64,000 bases of DNA from Nautilus pompilius (GCA_018389105.1 JACATO010000306.1:781001-845000); one strand, 5' to 3'. Positions 34,751-47,343 are shown, numbered from the stretch's first letter. A program made the numbers and translations. The notes: generated from the sequence alone by a model not told the origin.

Positions 34751-35775
34751 TAAAAATACCAATAACCGAAGAAGACCAAGAGACTCAGATGACTGACTAA
34801 AATAAACTGTAACTACCCTAATTACCTTAAACAAGCAGACTCTAGCTGGTTATTTACTGAAAAAGTTCTTCCACTTGTTCACTTATAAATAATCCCACTG
34901 TAGAAAAAAAGGGGGAGTGCTCTGGCTGAAATGGATTGTATCTGAAATCGCTGGTTAAAAGGTAGGCGATTATATAAGGACTTTTGTTCTGGAAAGCAGA
35001 GTTGAATTGTTGGAAATCTTGTATCAAGAAATAAGAACATAAACGCATTTGACTGAATATGAATATCTTCTTCATAACTTGCCTTTCTATGAGAGAGAGA
35101 GAGAGAGAGAGAATTTTAGAAAGGAAAAATATATCGGCATATTTTATTGAGTTCGATATTCCACAATGGTGCTAGTATGGACGGTGGGATCGATAGTTCT
35201 TCCAAAAATTTGGTGCAGTCTACAGGTAGCTAGACACTTCAGAGCTGGATACCTTCTGTAGACTACAATGTTTTCGGACTCTCTCACTCTACTCTGCCGC
35301 GCTATTCTCTACACTACTACATAATATCGCATACTATACTATTTTTTGCTATATTAGACCATAGGAGGAAAAAAAGGATTGCAAGCAAAGCAAAAGCGAT
35401 AAATAGCATTGAAGTTAACTAAAATATGAGAAACAATAATAGAAATCATTACGCTACATTTATAGACCTACCCGTAATTCACTGGCTAGTGTACGTTTGA
35501 ATGAAGTAAAACTTTTTGTGATGAAATTTTTACTGAAATTGATACAGTTTGACTTCCTGTTAAATTCTTACATTTAAATCAATTATAGATTCATCTTTAA
35601 GGGAACTTGAACATGGTAAAAAAAAGAACTAGGAGAAGTAAATAAAAATTATTTTTAATAACAGATACGTTATTCCAATAGAAGCAGGCCGTAATGGTGT
35701 CCGGCCTGGTTTCATTTGAACAACGTCCTTAGTACTTATTTAGTTGCAACTCTGTCTTATCCACTGTAGCAACGT

Positions 35776-35777
<2 letters not shown>
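34751..35777. other. AT-rich stretch
   Basis: It contains a short (GA)n at 35091-35112. No gene. Confidence 0.5.

Positions 35778-35852
<75 letters not shown>
35778..35852 (+). repeat. (AAT)n microsatellite
   Basis: About 75 bases of AAT repeat with no slips. Confidence 0.95.
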
Positions 35853-37699
35853 CACGATAATCATTATTATATTTTAGTGAGATAAAACAAAAACAAAGTT
35901 AAAGAGTCAGAACTAAGCTTAGCAAAGAGACTCCGCTGTCGCTCTATCTTGTTTTTCTCGAAGGAATACATTCTAAGAAAATGGCTGATGATATTAATAA
36001 ACGTTCTCAAAATTATTTAAAACTTTTTCATCGTTTAAAACAAATTAACAAGAGAATTAAACGACACCCCTAACAGCTTTACTGGCAAATGTATCCTCTC
36101 TTTTATTATCTAAAGTAAAACTTTAAAAGAAATTTTAAAATTAGTATATTTTAGATACTACTAATTGTACGACGACCCGATATACATATTACGCCCTAAC
36201 ATTATCCGGTCTGGCTTCATTTGAACATCTCTAGTATATATTCACTCAAAGGCTGATGGGATTTAAATTCCATTTAGATCCCGAATTTTGGAAAGAAGAG
36301 TTGATTTAGAGCTTTGATCAGATAATGTTTTGGATTTCTATGAAATAATTTCAAAAAATTTCCTTTTTTAGAAAAGAAAAATGAAACAATTCGTCCTGCT
36401 CATTCTTGAAGCCATTCGTTTTTCGAAAACATTCAAGGCTGATATAGAACAATGCGAGACACGTTCTTGGAAAACTTACACGATCTAGTAAACGGAGATT
36501 TCTCCGTAATTTTTTATCTGGAGATAGTGAATGGTGAAAAACGAAGTTCTTATGACTTTTCTCAGATAAGATTAATTAGATCTCGCACGTACCCCGGGTG
36601 TTTGGTCCGACAGACGCTGACTATGCCGGGAACTCTATTTCCTGACGCATCCCGGTAAAATTTATTGCGACAGATTGTTAGTAAAACAGACAGGATTCAT
36701 TTAGTTGCTACGTACGCTGACTGGACGATTGTACTTAGCCATAAATCTCATCTGGATGACGTCAGAGTTTGTACAGGATCCGCGTTACCCTCAGGATAAA
36801 TAACATACGAAATTTTTCTTCACTAAGACATTTTGTTTCTTTATGGTGCTCGAATACCTGGCTTTTTTCAGATATTAGCATCTTCGTCACACTTTGGTTA
36901 AACCGTTCGTCAGATACTTTTCACCTCGTGCCTTTTAAAAAATTGATAACATTATGCAAACCTGAATTTACATTTTCTCTAGGAATTACTTTTTAGATGC
37001 ATGCATTTTGTTATAGTTCCTAATTAGCTCTATAGCCACTGTTACTCCGCCTCCTAAGAAAGGACTCTCAGATATTCAACAGATGCTGCCCCAAACGGTT
37101 TACTTTACAAAATTTTCGGCCGGGTGCAGTGGAACATCACTTGATTTATTTAATTATCTGCCGAGACACAGCAGAGGCAGACTACATTATATTGTCTTTA
37201 AACAACAAGTAATAAATAAAGAAAAATGTTGTCATTTTATGACCGGTGTTTCACCTTTAATTGTCTCGTGTCTAAACATTTGTAGGTTACAGCACATTTA
37301 GCGGATGTTGATAGAGCGACGTTTTATAAATGAGGCTATATGTGTGTTTATATGGATTTTTCTTGTTCCTCAGACTTTTACTCAGTCATTATCGGTTGTA
37401 ACGGCTCACCGTTGTTCTGTAACCAGCCAAGTTTTGTTTTTACTGAACACCTGACTGGGCAAATACACTACTAAACTATTATTATTATTATTATTAGCAA
37501 AACGTTAAAAAATAACGACAAAGTTAAAAATACAATTTATGTTCTTACGTAGTCATTTAATATTAAAAGCTTGGTCAAAATAAATATTACATTTTTTGGA
37601 ATCGTCAATAAAATGGAAAATTTGTTAATTCACATTAGAAGCCAAATTAAAGTATTTTATAATGCTTATTCCTTTAAAATAAATTTTAAAGAATTTTGG
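35853..37699. other. Mixed AT-rich stretch with a small GC patch
   Basis: The 36452-36658 frame (68 codons, starts at ATG) begins MRDTFLENLHDLVNGDFSV and looks mildly protein-like, but has no splice or promoter support. A CRE (TGACGTCA) occurs at about 36758. A short ATT repeat lies at 37480-37495. Confidence 0.35.
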
Positions 37700-38003
37700 T
37701 TTTAGTTGGTGACCAGGCAAATAACTAACCTAGAAATGGCTGGGATTTCTTTGAGCGATGCTCAAGGTGCGAGCCAGTCAAGAGTTACTCACAGAATCTC
37801 CACCACATCTACCTGGAAAACCCCACTAGAACTCTTTTGTAAGATAATGGATGAAGCCGATTTATCTAATTATAAACTTTTATTTAGTCTAAACCTTAAA
37901 AATTTTTAAAAAATTTATTTCTGCTCACAGACAGCATTTATACCTATGAGTTTAACCCATGACCCTAACCTCTCCGATAAGACACCAGCCAGCTGATTAC
38001 CTT
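37700..38003 (-). repeat. Interspersed repeat copy C with tRNA-like head
   Basis: The body (37700-37840) matches copies A and B: GGTGACCAGGC...ACTAACC, TTCTTTGAGCGATGCTCAAGG, GAGCCAGTCAAGAGTTACTC, CTCCACCACATCTACCTGG, and AAAACCCCACTAGAACTC. On the minus strand the head at 37994-37951 reads TATCGGAGAGGTTAGG then GTCATGGGTTAAACTC, a good box A-like word (Ser/Leu-type D-arm) and a box B-like word, closer together than in a tRNA. Head plus body in this order is SINE architecture. Confidence 0.5.
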
Positions 38004-39041
38004 CACACGGAACTGAAAAATTGGCTTCCATTTGTCGTACTTTGGCTAGTTATATTAGTTATATATCAGTTAATGTATGTCCTACAATAATCATCCTAAA
38101 TTCTAAATTTTGAAAATATTAACTTTGAAACTAATTTCATCTTTTCAGTTAGGAAGGAATTTCTAGATAATGTTTGGAACAATTTCTCTGTCATGAATTG
38201 TGCTGTTTATTCGTACCATCTGCCAGATGGTACTTATAGACAGCAAGAGAATTGCTAGGCAGAGAGACCACAACCAGCCTATCCAGATTTGAAATATTTC
38301 GTAATCTGGCATCGGATGTACATCACTTCTGATTAAAAAGAAATTAATGAAAACTAGAGGAAATTTTCATCTTGCTTTTCTTGCCTGTTGTATTAACTAT
38401 CGGTATATGTATTTCAGCTAAAAGGAAGTTTAAAACATGAGTAATACGAAACAAAATTAATGTTATAGCTGACAATTTCAAAGCTGATTCATCGAAGCTG
38501 ACTTTAACAGTATTTCAGGTTAGTTAGTCTGTTCACCAAGTCAAACAAAACTGTTTTCTCGCAGCCTCTGGTGTTTGGAGAACGAAAGGATGTGAGAGAA
38601 AGGTGTCACTTGTTGAAAATGTGGGAATCAAATCTTCTTCAATGTGGATTAATAAGTCTAAGTCTGGACAGGCTAATGGAAGAAATCATACTTTCATAAT
38701 CTTACACACATCATTTTAAAACAGTACGGCTGAAGATTTCCTTTACAGAAGTCTCAATGCAGTTCAGTAGGCACTTTAAATCCAGAACCTGGATAGAACT
38801 GCAACACTCAGCGCCTTCCGAACCGCCACGCCTTCCGTTCAAAACAGACATTCGCAGATTTCCACCGAGGCGCTGATGTTTTGCGGCATTTTTAACTGAA
38901 GAGACAAATATTATTTTTTTTAAAAAAGCAAATTCAAATTTATACCACGAATGTTGACATAGACAACCCTGTCATAGAAACGCCATATTTCTATCACCAA
39001 CCCCGACAACGGTTCACGATCGGGGACCATCTTATTTAGAA
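38004..39041. other. AT-rich spacer rising into a GC patch
   Basis: A GC-richer piece at 38800-38880 holds a 16-residue minus-strand ATG frame (MPQNISASVEICECLF) without a donor. Nothing else. Confidence 0.4.
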
Positions 39042-39078
39042 GTCACGTGAGCCGACGTCCCCCCCCTTTTTGACGTCA
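39042..39078. promoter_or_regulatory. Candidate promoter elements: E-box and CRE
   Basis: GTCACGTGA at 39042-39050, matching USF/TFE-type E-boxes, and TGACGTCA at 39071-39078, with a C8 run between. They lie about 500 bases upstream of the ATG at 39561. No TATA box. Confidence 0.4.
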
Positions 39079-39560
39079 TTTACTCAGTAATGGCGTCACT
39101 GTAAAAAACAACAACACAACGCGATGATTGTTGTTTATTTTCCAGATTACATTTAAACAAGTCACTTTATAATTGATCGTCTGTTGGTAATAATGTAATT
39201 TAAAAGGTTTGCTATAAACAAACGTTTGTAGACTTTAATATCGCCACAGCAACATTTTGGTTTCTTGCCACGTAATTTAACAAAAGAGAATCATCGACAG
39301 TACCCGGTCCTTCGCTGTTCTGCCGCTTCACCTGAAACTGGTGGACCTCAGGCATCATGTCCCCCGACAGGGCAGAATAAAGAAATACTTACGGCCTTCG
39401 TGTTGTTGAGGCTCGTTTTTGTTTAGCGGAATTACAAGAATAGTAGATTATATTTGGTAAAATGCACCTCTGGATAGCTCGAAAGCGCATAGTCCGGGGT
39501 TGTTTTCGGTGCGGGATCAATGTGAACCATTACACCGGAATATCTGGATAATGATCCAAC

Positions 39561-39612
39561 ATGGAAGCAGTTGATCCGACGGGAAAGTGCTGGAAAGGAG
39601 CCATTCTGGAAT
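39561..39612 (+). CDS. Candidate first coding exon
   Basis: ATG at 39561 has an excellent context (CCAACATGG: A at -3, G at +4), with an in-frame stop directly upstream at 39552. Seventeen codons read MEAVDPTGKCWKGAILE and run into a strong donor, GTAAGT, at 39613, leaving one base of a split codon. The Trp-Lys-Gly-x-Ile core recalls the first strands of Tudor/chromo-barrel/agenet-type folds, but this is a guess from a few residues. A CRE/E-box pair lies about 500 bases upstream and a second GTAAGT follows at about 39857. A competing minus-strand reading covers 39790-39852. Confidence 0.4.
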
Positions 39613-39789
39613 GTAAGTTGTTTCGGGCACTCGCTGGCTTTAAGTATTAGCGGACGTGTGTTGGTGAGTGCCTGTTTGTTCTGGACGTGAGGGGAAGGGG
39701 GCCGTCGAATCTTGTGTCCGTCCACAACAATCTCTCTGCCGATCTCGTTTGCTGTGGAGCCAACCAGCCCTCTGTCTGCCACTGCTTAC

Positions 39790-39852
39790 TGCCGATACCT
39801 CGTCGCAAATCTTTTTACCGTCTGCCGTTGCTTTAGAAAGCCATTCGAACAT
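39790..39852 (-). CDS. Competing minus-strand first-exon candidate
   Basis: Read on the minus strand, ATG at 39852-39850 opens MFEWLSKATADGKKICDEVSA, in two short helices' worth of amphipathic sequence, and meets a GTAAGC donor in phase 0 (an earlier GTATCG is possible). An exact RFX X-box lies about 200 bases upstream on this strand, a normal promoter distance. Base -3 of the start is T, which is weak. It would transcribe through the plus-strand candidate at 39561. The frame continues unspliced to 39640. Confidence 0.25.
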
Positions 39853-40053
39853 AAATCGTAAGTAATTCTATTTTTTGAGTGGGTTGGTTTTCCATTTATT
39901 TACAAACCCTGTTATCTCACCTTTTCGAAAGACCAGTGCACGGTTACCAAGCATGTATCAGTATTTATGTAATGTTTCAGAGTTTGCTGGTTAAATTCGG
40001 TATAAAGTTTCTAAGTATATCTTCGAGAAGTTGCATTTAGCTATCGATAACTG

Positions 40054-40067
40054 GTTGCCTTGGTAAC
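40054..40067. promoter_or_regulatory. Exact RFX X-box
   Basis: GTTGCCTTGGTAAC fits the X-box consensus GTNRCC-N2-RGYAAC perfectly. RFX factors use it at promoters of ciliary and other genes. It could serve the minus-strand candidate at 39852, or act from within the first intron of the plus-strand candidate. Confidence 0.45.
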
Positions 40068-42682
40068 TAACATATTGAAAAAAAATAAAAATAAAATTAT
40101 GGAAATCGTAAACTAACCACAACGCATATTAATAAAAAAACAATCGTGTCAAAGATTGTACATATGTGTTAGAAATATTGACTTAATTATTTTAAAAAAT
40201 AACGCGTGTATCTCAAAGAGACCATTTGTCTTTATTTGAGTTTTGATCAAATTTCATATTTTTCATCATTTAAATGCATAAACTAACTAAAGAACATGAA
40301 CAACACAGAAACAACTCAAACAAGAACAGCAGCACGGGAAGACAATGTACATATTGTTTTTTTCTAAATTATGGAATAGGTAAAATAGTGTCTACAGTTA
40401 TTGCTTTAAAAATACTAGAGCCTGATTGATAATATCCTAAGGAACTTTGTCAATTCACACTACAATGAGATCAATTCCCTGTCTAACGTCAGACGATGTG
40501 AAAACTTAAAGGAAGCTGCTAGAGCGATGCTCTAGCTGGCGGAACAAACACGTGTGCTAACTTTGTTGCTTGTATTTTTCCATATCTGTGAATTTTTTTC
40601 ATTTCTTTCTGCACAGGTTTGTTGTTTAACAAACTGTATTGTTCGGATCTTTGAAGTCACAGGTGAAAGAAGAGATTCAATTAATCAAGCATGTGTTTTT
40701 CTCCTCTGTTTAAGTGAGACAGTTTTTTTGTATTACCACCAACACTAACCTGGTCCAGCACCTAACTTTGATGGCCAGTTTTCTCTATATACATGGATTG
40801 GCTTTGCGAATCTCTACATTGAGAACAGACACGGAAAATAAAAAAAGATATATCTTCTTTAAAAAGTGAATATTACTAAGGAACAAAATATAAAGTAGCA
40901 ACTAGAATTGCGAACTAATGCAAACATCTGTGAAGCCATGGCGGTGTTTCTACGATCGTCAGTGACTCCATTTCTATCGAAGAGACTTGAAGTACTTAGA
41001 TCTGGTCGCATCACATCTGAAACTAACCAGTCTGTGGCTTTTGTTAGTGCGTTCTCGTTAATCTGAATCTATCCTTGAAACAAATCATAGGGACAATGAA
41101 TAAATTGGTTTGTAACACATCACTCTGTTTCTGTTTAAATACATCCACCAGGTGAAAATCAAGCAACCAATTAAGTCTGTCATTGTTCTATCGTTATTAG
41201 TTGCTCGAAGATCTTTGTGTTTTTTTTTTGCTGTTGTTGTTGGTAGGCACGTATGGTGTACTTTCGTCTCCATTATACTGTCTCATGTCTACCTGAGCGT
41301 GTGCGTAAGCCGGAACACGGAATGGTTAGAGAGTTTAAAGAACAGGTGGGTACATTTCCCATCGTCCATAGTACTACCGATAAGTATAGGCATTACTTTA
41401 TCTCAGCCGGTTTTTAACTGATCATCAAGACCAAACTTCTATCACACTAGCTTAGCAAACTCTTGTATTCTTCTCGGATTTTTTTCTTTCGAAGGAGGAA
41501 GACAGACTTTTCAATTTATTTTCGAGTTTAACGGCTTTTTTTATCGATCGCATGAATCTCAATTTGCAGAACTGATGCAGAACATTTAATCTTGAATTTA
41601 TTGTTGAACGCTTTGTTAAATTTTAAATCTTGACTTTTATCTACTGCAGATTTAATTTGGAACAAGTGCAGAATTTTACGAAGTGTTCTGTAGAAATAGT
41701 TGTTTTGATGTTAAACGCCTGTACATCGTGGTATGCGTAAATTTTTGTAGTCATGTTTAAAACTTAAACAGTAGTGTACAGACATGAACGTATTCTATAT
41801 TCTAACCGTAGTAGGCTGTAGTGTAAGTGGAAATTAAACAAACAGCTGTATAGACTCTAGAAATTCAACGTTTAAGTATGAAACACCAGTGTTTAGAACC
41901 GCTTGAGGTTCAGATCTAATTGTTTTATAGCATTCTTGAGTAATGTAGCCATTTGAAATCTAAACGTTTATTTCACATTATCATCTGTTTAATGAACTGG
42001 AAATTCTGAGAATCTGTGAATAAAGGTGCAGCGAACTCTGGTGCTCACTAGCAATCACGACGCTAAAGTTAAAAGCCAACATGCAGAAGAACGTGGCAGT
42101 ATTTTGAAATTCTATAACTTTAATATCTATGAAACTTCTCTTTCAAAATTTATTGAAAAGTTCTAGTTCTTTGAGTCGCCTTAGTATCTTATTCTGCAAG
42201 CAGCGAACGTCGCCCACTTTCTGTGTACAATCTGGGACTAAACCCGGTGGTCGTGTAAGGAAAAGTACAACATATGAACAAGAATTTAGTGTAGACTAAA
42301 TCCACCACCCAAACATTTTGGCAAAGTTTTGTTTTCCAATTATCAATTGTTACCCCTAATTTTATTATTATTTTTTTTTTTTTACTATTTTTGTGAAGAA
42401 CCGAATCGCCCTCTATTTTAGGCAACGTAAGGAAATGCTGACATGAGGAATCGTGGGAAGCAGGAATCATTATACCTTTCTACCCCAATACTTAGCAAAA
42501 CCCTTTGTTTTATTGGGTGCACAATCAGATTACCCCAATCTAGTCAAACGTGGGTCTTGCAATCGTGAGGAACCTGTTCGGCTGCCATTCCGAGAGAGGC
42601 TAAGCGAAAATTAAGAAATAACTGGCAATCGGTAGAATCCCAAATGTCCAGTGATATCTGCTACAACAAAGAACCAAAGAAC

Positions 42683-42683
<1 letters not shown>
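40068..42683. other. AT-rich stretch
   Basis: Frames at 40554-40748, 41085-41273, 41152-41421 and 42189-42470 lack support. No gene. Confidence 0.45.
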
Positions 42684-42737
<54 letters not shown>

Positions 42738-42739
42738 CT
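42684..42739 (+). repeat. (CT)n microsatellite
   Basis: About 55 bases of CT repeat with one slip (TCCTC) near 42733. Confidence 0.95.
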
Positions 42740-43230
42740 ATTATGGATATGTTGCATGACGTCAGAGTAGTCTTATAAGTAATAAATACCATGTAGGTGT
42801 CGAGTGGACGAGATTTATTAAAGTAGATAGTATGTAGAAAAAAATACTGATTTGATGACATCAATTAAATACAATAAATAGCAATTTCGAAATTTGTACT
42901 CGTTTAATGGATTACTTTTGTTGTTGATTTTTCATCCTACTTTCTTCGAAGCGGTAATTTAAATATACTATATTTAATTGTTTAGTCACGATTTTTGATC
43001 GTACCTTTCAATAATTCATTTTATAAATCAACTAAGATCGTGATTATTGATATAAATTAATTATTCATTCTTATTCCATTGTGTAGTTTTAAAGATATTC
43101 ATCCCTTATAATGCAATATTTATTAAAGCAAAAAGTCAGATTTTAAAAAGCAAAAAATAATTTTAATTATACAACTCATTATACGTAGACAATTTCTCAA
43201 AAAAGAGACAGGAGGAATATATACATATAT
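42740..43230. other. AT-rich spacer
   Basis: One TGACGTCAG site near 42758; otherwise nothing. Confidence 0.4.
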
Positions 43231-43316
43231 ACAGAGCCAGTGTTTTATTTGTGGCCAACGTGACGTAGCACAGATGTGAAAATTCTCTTTGTCTTCTTGG
43301 TGTCGTCCGAGCGGCC

Positions 43317-43589
43317 ATGACTAACATCTGGCCGGTCGGTCGGTCAGTGACATCATCCAACTGGTCAGTCAGTCAGTCGGGGGTGAATCACACCTCTGTG
43401 GTCACTCCATCCTTGTCAGATTCATCATTCGCAAATCGATGGCTGGTGTTTTGTCCATTCCCTCTGAAGCTATATCGAGCCGACATTCTCCCGCCATCAC
43501 TTCTCCGGTTTTCGGGGGACACACAGACAGACAGACAGACAGACAGACGCCTTAGAGTTGCTATTGTATTTTTTGAGCTTACAAAATAA
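43317..43589 (+). CDS. Unrecognised 90-residue frame in a GC-rich island
   Basis: A true ATG at 43317 opens MTNIWPVGRSVTSSNWSVSQ and continues through NHTSVVTPSLSDSSFANRW to a stop at 43589. About half of the codons end in G or C, above background. Parts are repeat-derived: GGTC/AGTC repeats at 43333-43380 encode the start and ACAG repeats at 43523-43549 encode a TDRQTDR stretch, which weakens it. No hydrophobic signal. An overlapping minus-strand frame begins MAARTTPRRQREFSHLCYV at 43318. A CRE-like TGACGTAG lies near 43260. An AATAAA lies at the stop (about 43586). Confidence 0.2.
   Translation: MTNIWPVGRSVTSSNWSVSQSGVNHTSVVTPSLSDSSFANRWLVFCPFPLKLYRADILPPSLLRFSGDTQTDRQTDRRLRVAIVFFELTK
43331..43380 (+). 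repeat. (GGTC)n / (AGTC)n tetranucleotide repeats
   Basis: Two short runs, GGTCGGTCGGTC and GGTCAGTCAGTCAGTC, separated by about 20 bases. Confidence 0.85.
43523..43549 (+). repeat. (ACAG)n microsatellite
   Basis: About six ACAG units. Confidence 0.9.
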
Positions 43590-43757
43590 AGACATTTTAA
43601 AAGTTTGCAAAACTAAAACCGGTCGAGACCGGTCATCTATACCTCATCTGTTTGTTTTATTTTTAACCGGCCGTGGTTTCGTACATCAAGTCGTCTGATG
43701 ACTGGCGTCGGTTGCTGGGCAGATACTGCGCAGCTTTGTAATGGATCATATTACTAC

Positions 43758-43771
43758 GTTGCCATAGTAAC
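43758..43771. promoter_or_regulatory. Exact RFX X-box
   Basis: GTTGCCATAGTAAC fits GTNRCC-N2-RGYAAC perfectly. It lies at the end of the 43.2-43.8 kb GC island, about 440 bases from the paired start codons near 43317. Confidence 0.45.
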
Positions 43772-45862
43772 ACAGGTTGGAGAAACGAAGGCACACACAG
43801 CAGAATCTTTTCTTTCCTTGAAAAATTGTCAATGGAACTTCTTTAACTAGATGAAATATATGCACATTATCCTTTTATATTGATGATAATGTTAGAATTT
43901 CTTGCATCTCTCTAATAAGCAGCGAATTTTATGGACGCCGAAAATGTTGGGATCATTAGTTGTTGTTGTTGTTATTACTAATTTTGTGTAGCTTTTCACT
44001 CTCCGCTCGTGATGCAGGTACCCTGCACCGTCTCCTATTTCCTACATTATTCAGTTTTTATTAATTAAGAAATATAATTTACATAATTTTTTTTTCAAAC
44101 ACGATACTTGAGCCAACAGATTAGGAGTAACTTTTTCATACCAGGCAGTGGTTTCTCCCTTTATACCGTTTAGGCCAATTTATAAAAAGTCAGATTTATT
44201 TCATCTTCTCCTGTTGATAGGCACCCTGTTGGTTTTTTTACGTAGCTCAGTACATCTTTCATGGACTAGACTCCTGTTTGAAAACGGAGCGGCATCTTCT
44301 TCAAACAAACTGCTCTTTGTTTTCTATCCCTCTTTCTGGACAGTTACTTGGGTCCATCTCTTTTTTATCTGCCATTTATACCAACTTCCTTCCTTGAAAG
44401 TCTCATCTCATTTTCTGTTATTTCTCTCTTGGCCAGGGAAATGTTCAGTTTCTTCAAAAACTCAAACACTCTAACAAATTCTGATATCTAAAGCAAATTG
44501 TGGACTAATGGAACTCAAACGATCGAACTGAAACCATTCTTTTTTTTTTTTAATTGACTTTATTTTCGATCGATTATGAAGGAACCATTTTTAAAAATGG
44601 ATCCGATAAGCAAGCTTGATAGGGAGTCAAAATAAGATATGCCCCTGAGCGACTCGAAATACTCAACTATGATGGCAAAGTTGTGAATGTTTGCTGACAT
44701 TAATTTAGGCAGTAAATCAATTACCTTTACAACTAATCAAAGATACTGCTATCTTAAAAGAATGGTGCCCACATACATAGATTATCTACAATTTCACTTA
44801 AAACGTAAACAGTTCTTAATTTAATTGTTATTTTCGTTATGAGGTAAAATATATTTCGCTCCAGTGAGATTTTTAGGTTGCCTACTTTCTGATAACATCT
44901 ATTTAATCTTTTTTCGCAATGCAATTAATGATTTCCACGTATATAATTGAAATGCGATTATTACAGCATATGAACTTATCGTTAGTTATTTTATAATAAA
45001 AGGAAGGGAAAATTGGTGAATTTTGTTAAATGTAAAGTTTCATTAAAATAAACTGTTGCGAGTAAAACTGTTTACTCTTTAGAGAAATTCACTTGATACA
45101 CACGCGCTATTTTTTTTATTAAAACTGGACAATGAGAAGGTATTTTTACCAAAATGACAAAACTATAAAGTATAGAACAGGACTAAATTTTATATTGCGC
45201 GGGCTTTGTGTGCAATAAACATTTTTTTAAAAACCAGCAGCCTGGCTATCTATAGTTTAAGTGGTCGGGGCTTCTGTTGGAGAGGAGTGACACAGAGTCG
45301 TATGTAAATTACTGTCGATTGTAATCAAGCTCAAGGTGTAAAATATTATTTCGTTTATCTATTCTTTGATTTCATCTTCCTGTCTCAGTTCGCCTATTTC
45401 GAAAAGCCTTTCTTAATAACCCACCATCTTTCCATCAATTGTGCTCAATGAAAGGCGATCACCTTCAAATACATGGCTTTTATTTCTGCACTAATATATT
45501 TTCAAAATCTTCGAAAATATCTCTCCCTCTCTGATTTCGTTTCTCGACAAGAAGTTCCCAAATAAGATTTTGTTTCTAAGTTATTTTTTGTTTCAATCAC
45601 TTTTTAGCTTTCTCATTTAGTTTATTTCTCCTTTAATTCTAATATTTATTTCCTATTATCTTCCTGATTTCATTTTGGGCCTGTTCAAATAGAATTAAAT
45701 GTATCATTTTAAATAGTCAAATATTTGGTAAGTAGTATTTTATACATTATTATTATTAATGCATTTTATTCTAGAATAACCCTAACATCTCGACGTTTTA
45801 AAGCAGCCGCTGCTTACCTTTATACTACTTCCAAATGTGTTGTAATTTTGTTGTTTGTCTTA

Positions 45863-45865
<3 letters not shown>
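43772..45865. other. AT-rich stretch
   Basis: The 108-codon plus-strand frame at 44148-44474 is T-rich and hydrophobic with no ATG start; I read it as a by-product of base bias. Nothing else. Confidence 0.45.
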
Positions 45866-45900
<35 letters not shown>

Positions 45901-45904
45901 CGTG
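45866..45904 (+). repeat. (GT)n microsatellite
   Basis: About 38 bases of GT repeat ending in GTGC units. Confidence 0.95.
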
Positions 45905-47150
45905 CTGATAGTGTGAAAAAATAAGCTTTGAAATAAATCTATCCCAGTTGCCCTCCCCCTGGAATTAAAGACTCGATTTCATAATGTTTGATGACTCCAG
46001 TTCATTTGTTGATCACTATCACACGAAAACAGTACGGGACTTTGTGTAACATTACAAAGACACGCAAATTAACTCTGGAACAGGTAACAAAGAATGTGGC
46101 TACTATGATTGTAATGTCGAGGTGCCGAGTCTAGTTACTTGACTTCGCCAACGTATGGCCAACTGATTGAAAATACGATTAACTTCAAGTAACATATTGA
46201 ACCAAACCTTAATTATTTTTTTTTAATTTCTAACGTAAAAATTTTAATAAAGTCAAATGGCTCAAAAAGCCATCATTAATTTGTCACTAAATCTTATGTA
46301 TATTCGATATAAAGATAAGCTTTGCTGATCCATTGCTTGTTCGGAAACGATTACTGGCCTTCCGTAAATATTAACAGTGTATTTTTTGTCTGTGTTTAAA
46401 AATAATTATTTTGTAAATAGATAACTTTAAAGGGAATACAAGTAAACTAATAAGTAAAAAAAAACAAACTTCTAAAGAAGTAGTATTTTTGTATACGTTC
46501 GAGATTTTACCATCTTCTACATACGATTTTAAATGTTCCTTTGTTCTGTAGCATAGAATGTCAATACCAGACACTGACACCAACTCATTTGTCGTTCGTT
46601 TTGGGTGCATACTAACTTGCTGCTCTACGTGGACTCACGTGGCTTCGTAGGTACGTAGAGTTTCATGTCCATGGCTACATCATCTAGCGTCTAGCGGTTT
46701 GCTTTTGTATTCCTTTACTGTAAAACAGGTATTAACGTTTTAAAGACCTATGTGTAGAACGATATTAAACATGCTTTCAGTGGCGTTTCAAATAATTTTA
46801 GTAGACTATGTTTAATATCTAAAAACTTCATGTATAACGTCTAGATGTCGCAAGATTATTGATAGATAATAAATATTCAGTATTAAACAGAAGTCTCTAG
46901 ATACTAAGCACGAAATTTTTAACACACGAAATACCGTCTGGCTTATGGGCAATTGAAACTTCGATACCTGCTTCAACATTGTGGATACAACTAGTTAATA
47001 CAGACGAATAGCCATCTTTAACATCATTTACCGGTCTACATCTCAAGCAGTTTACTTTGATGCCCATGATTCCCCAATCTATACACATCAGATATCAGAC
47101 TTTTCATTTTTAATTTAAAATAAAAATTTTATCTGTAAACATCATTTTAA
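45905..47150. other. AT-rich stretch
   Basis: Minus-strand frames at 46371-46610 and 46897-47088 have no support. Confidence 0.45.
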
Positions 47151-47263
47151 AATGAATGAATGAATGAATAAATAAATAAATAAATAAATAAATAGAATAT
47201 CAGATTTTAAATATTAAAAATTGTTCTCGAGTTCATCTTAAGGAAAAAAGAAAAACAAAGGGA

Positions 47264-47343
<80 letters not shown>
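47151..47343 (+). repeat. (AATG)n-(AATA)n and (GA)n microsatellites
   Basis: AATG/AATA repeat at 47151-47194, then about 75 bases of pure GA repeat at 47266-47343. Confidence 0.95.

Noticed and set aside
44148..44474. 108-codon hydrophobic plus-strand frame
   Set aside because: T-rich composition alone produces Leu/Phe/Ser-rich frames; it has no ATG start and no splice support.
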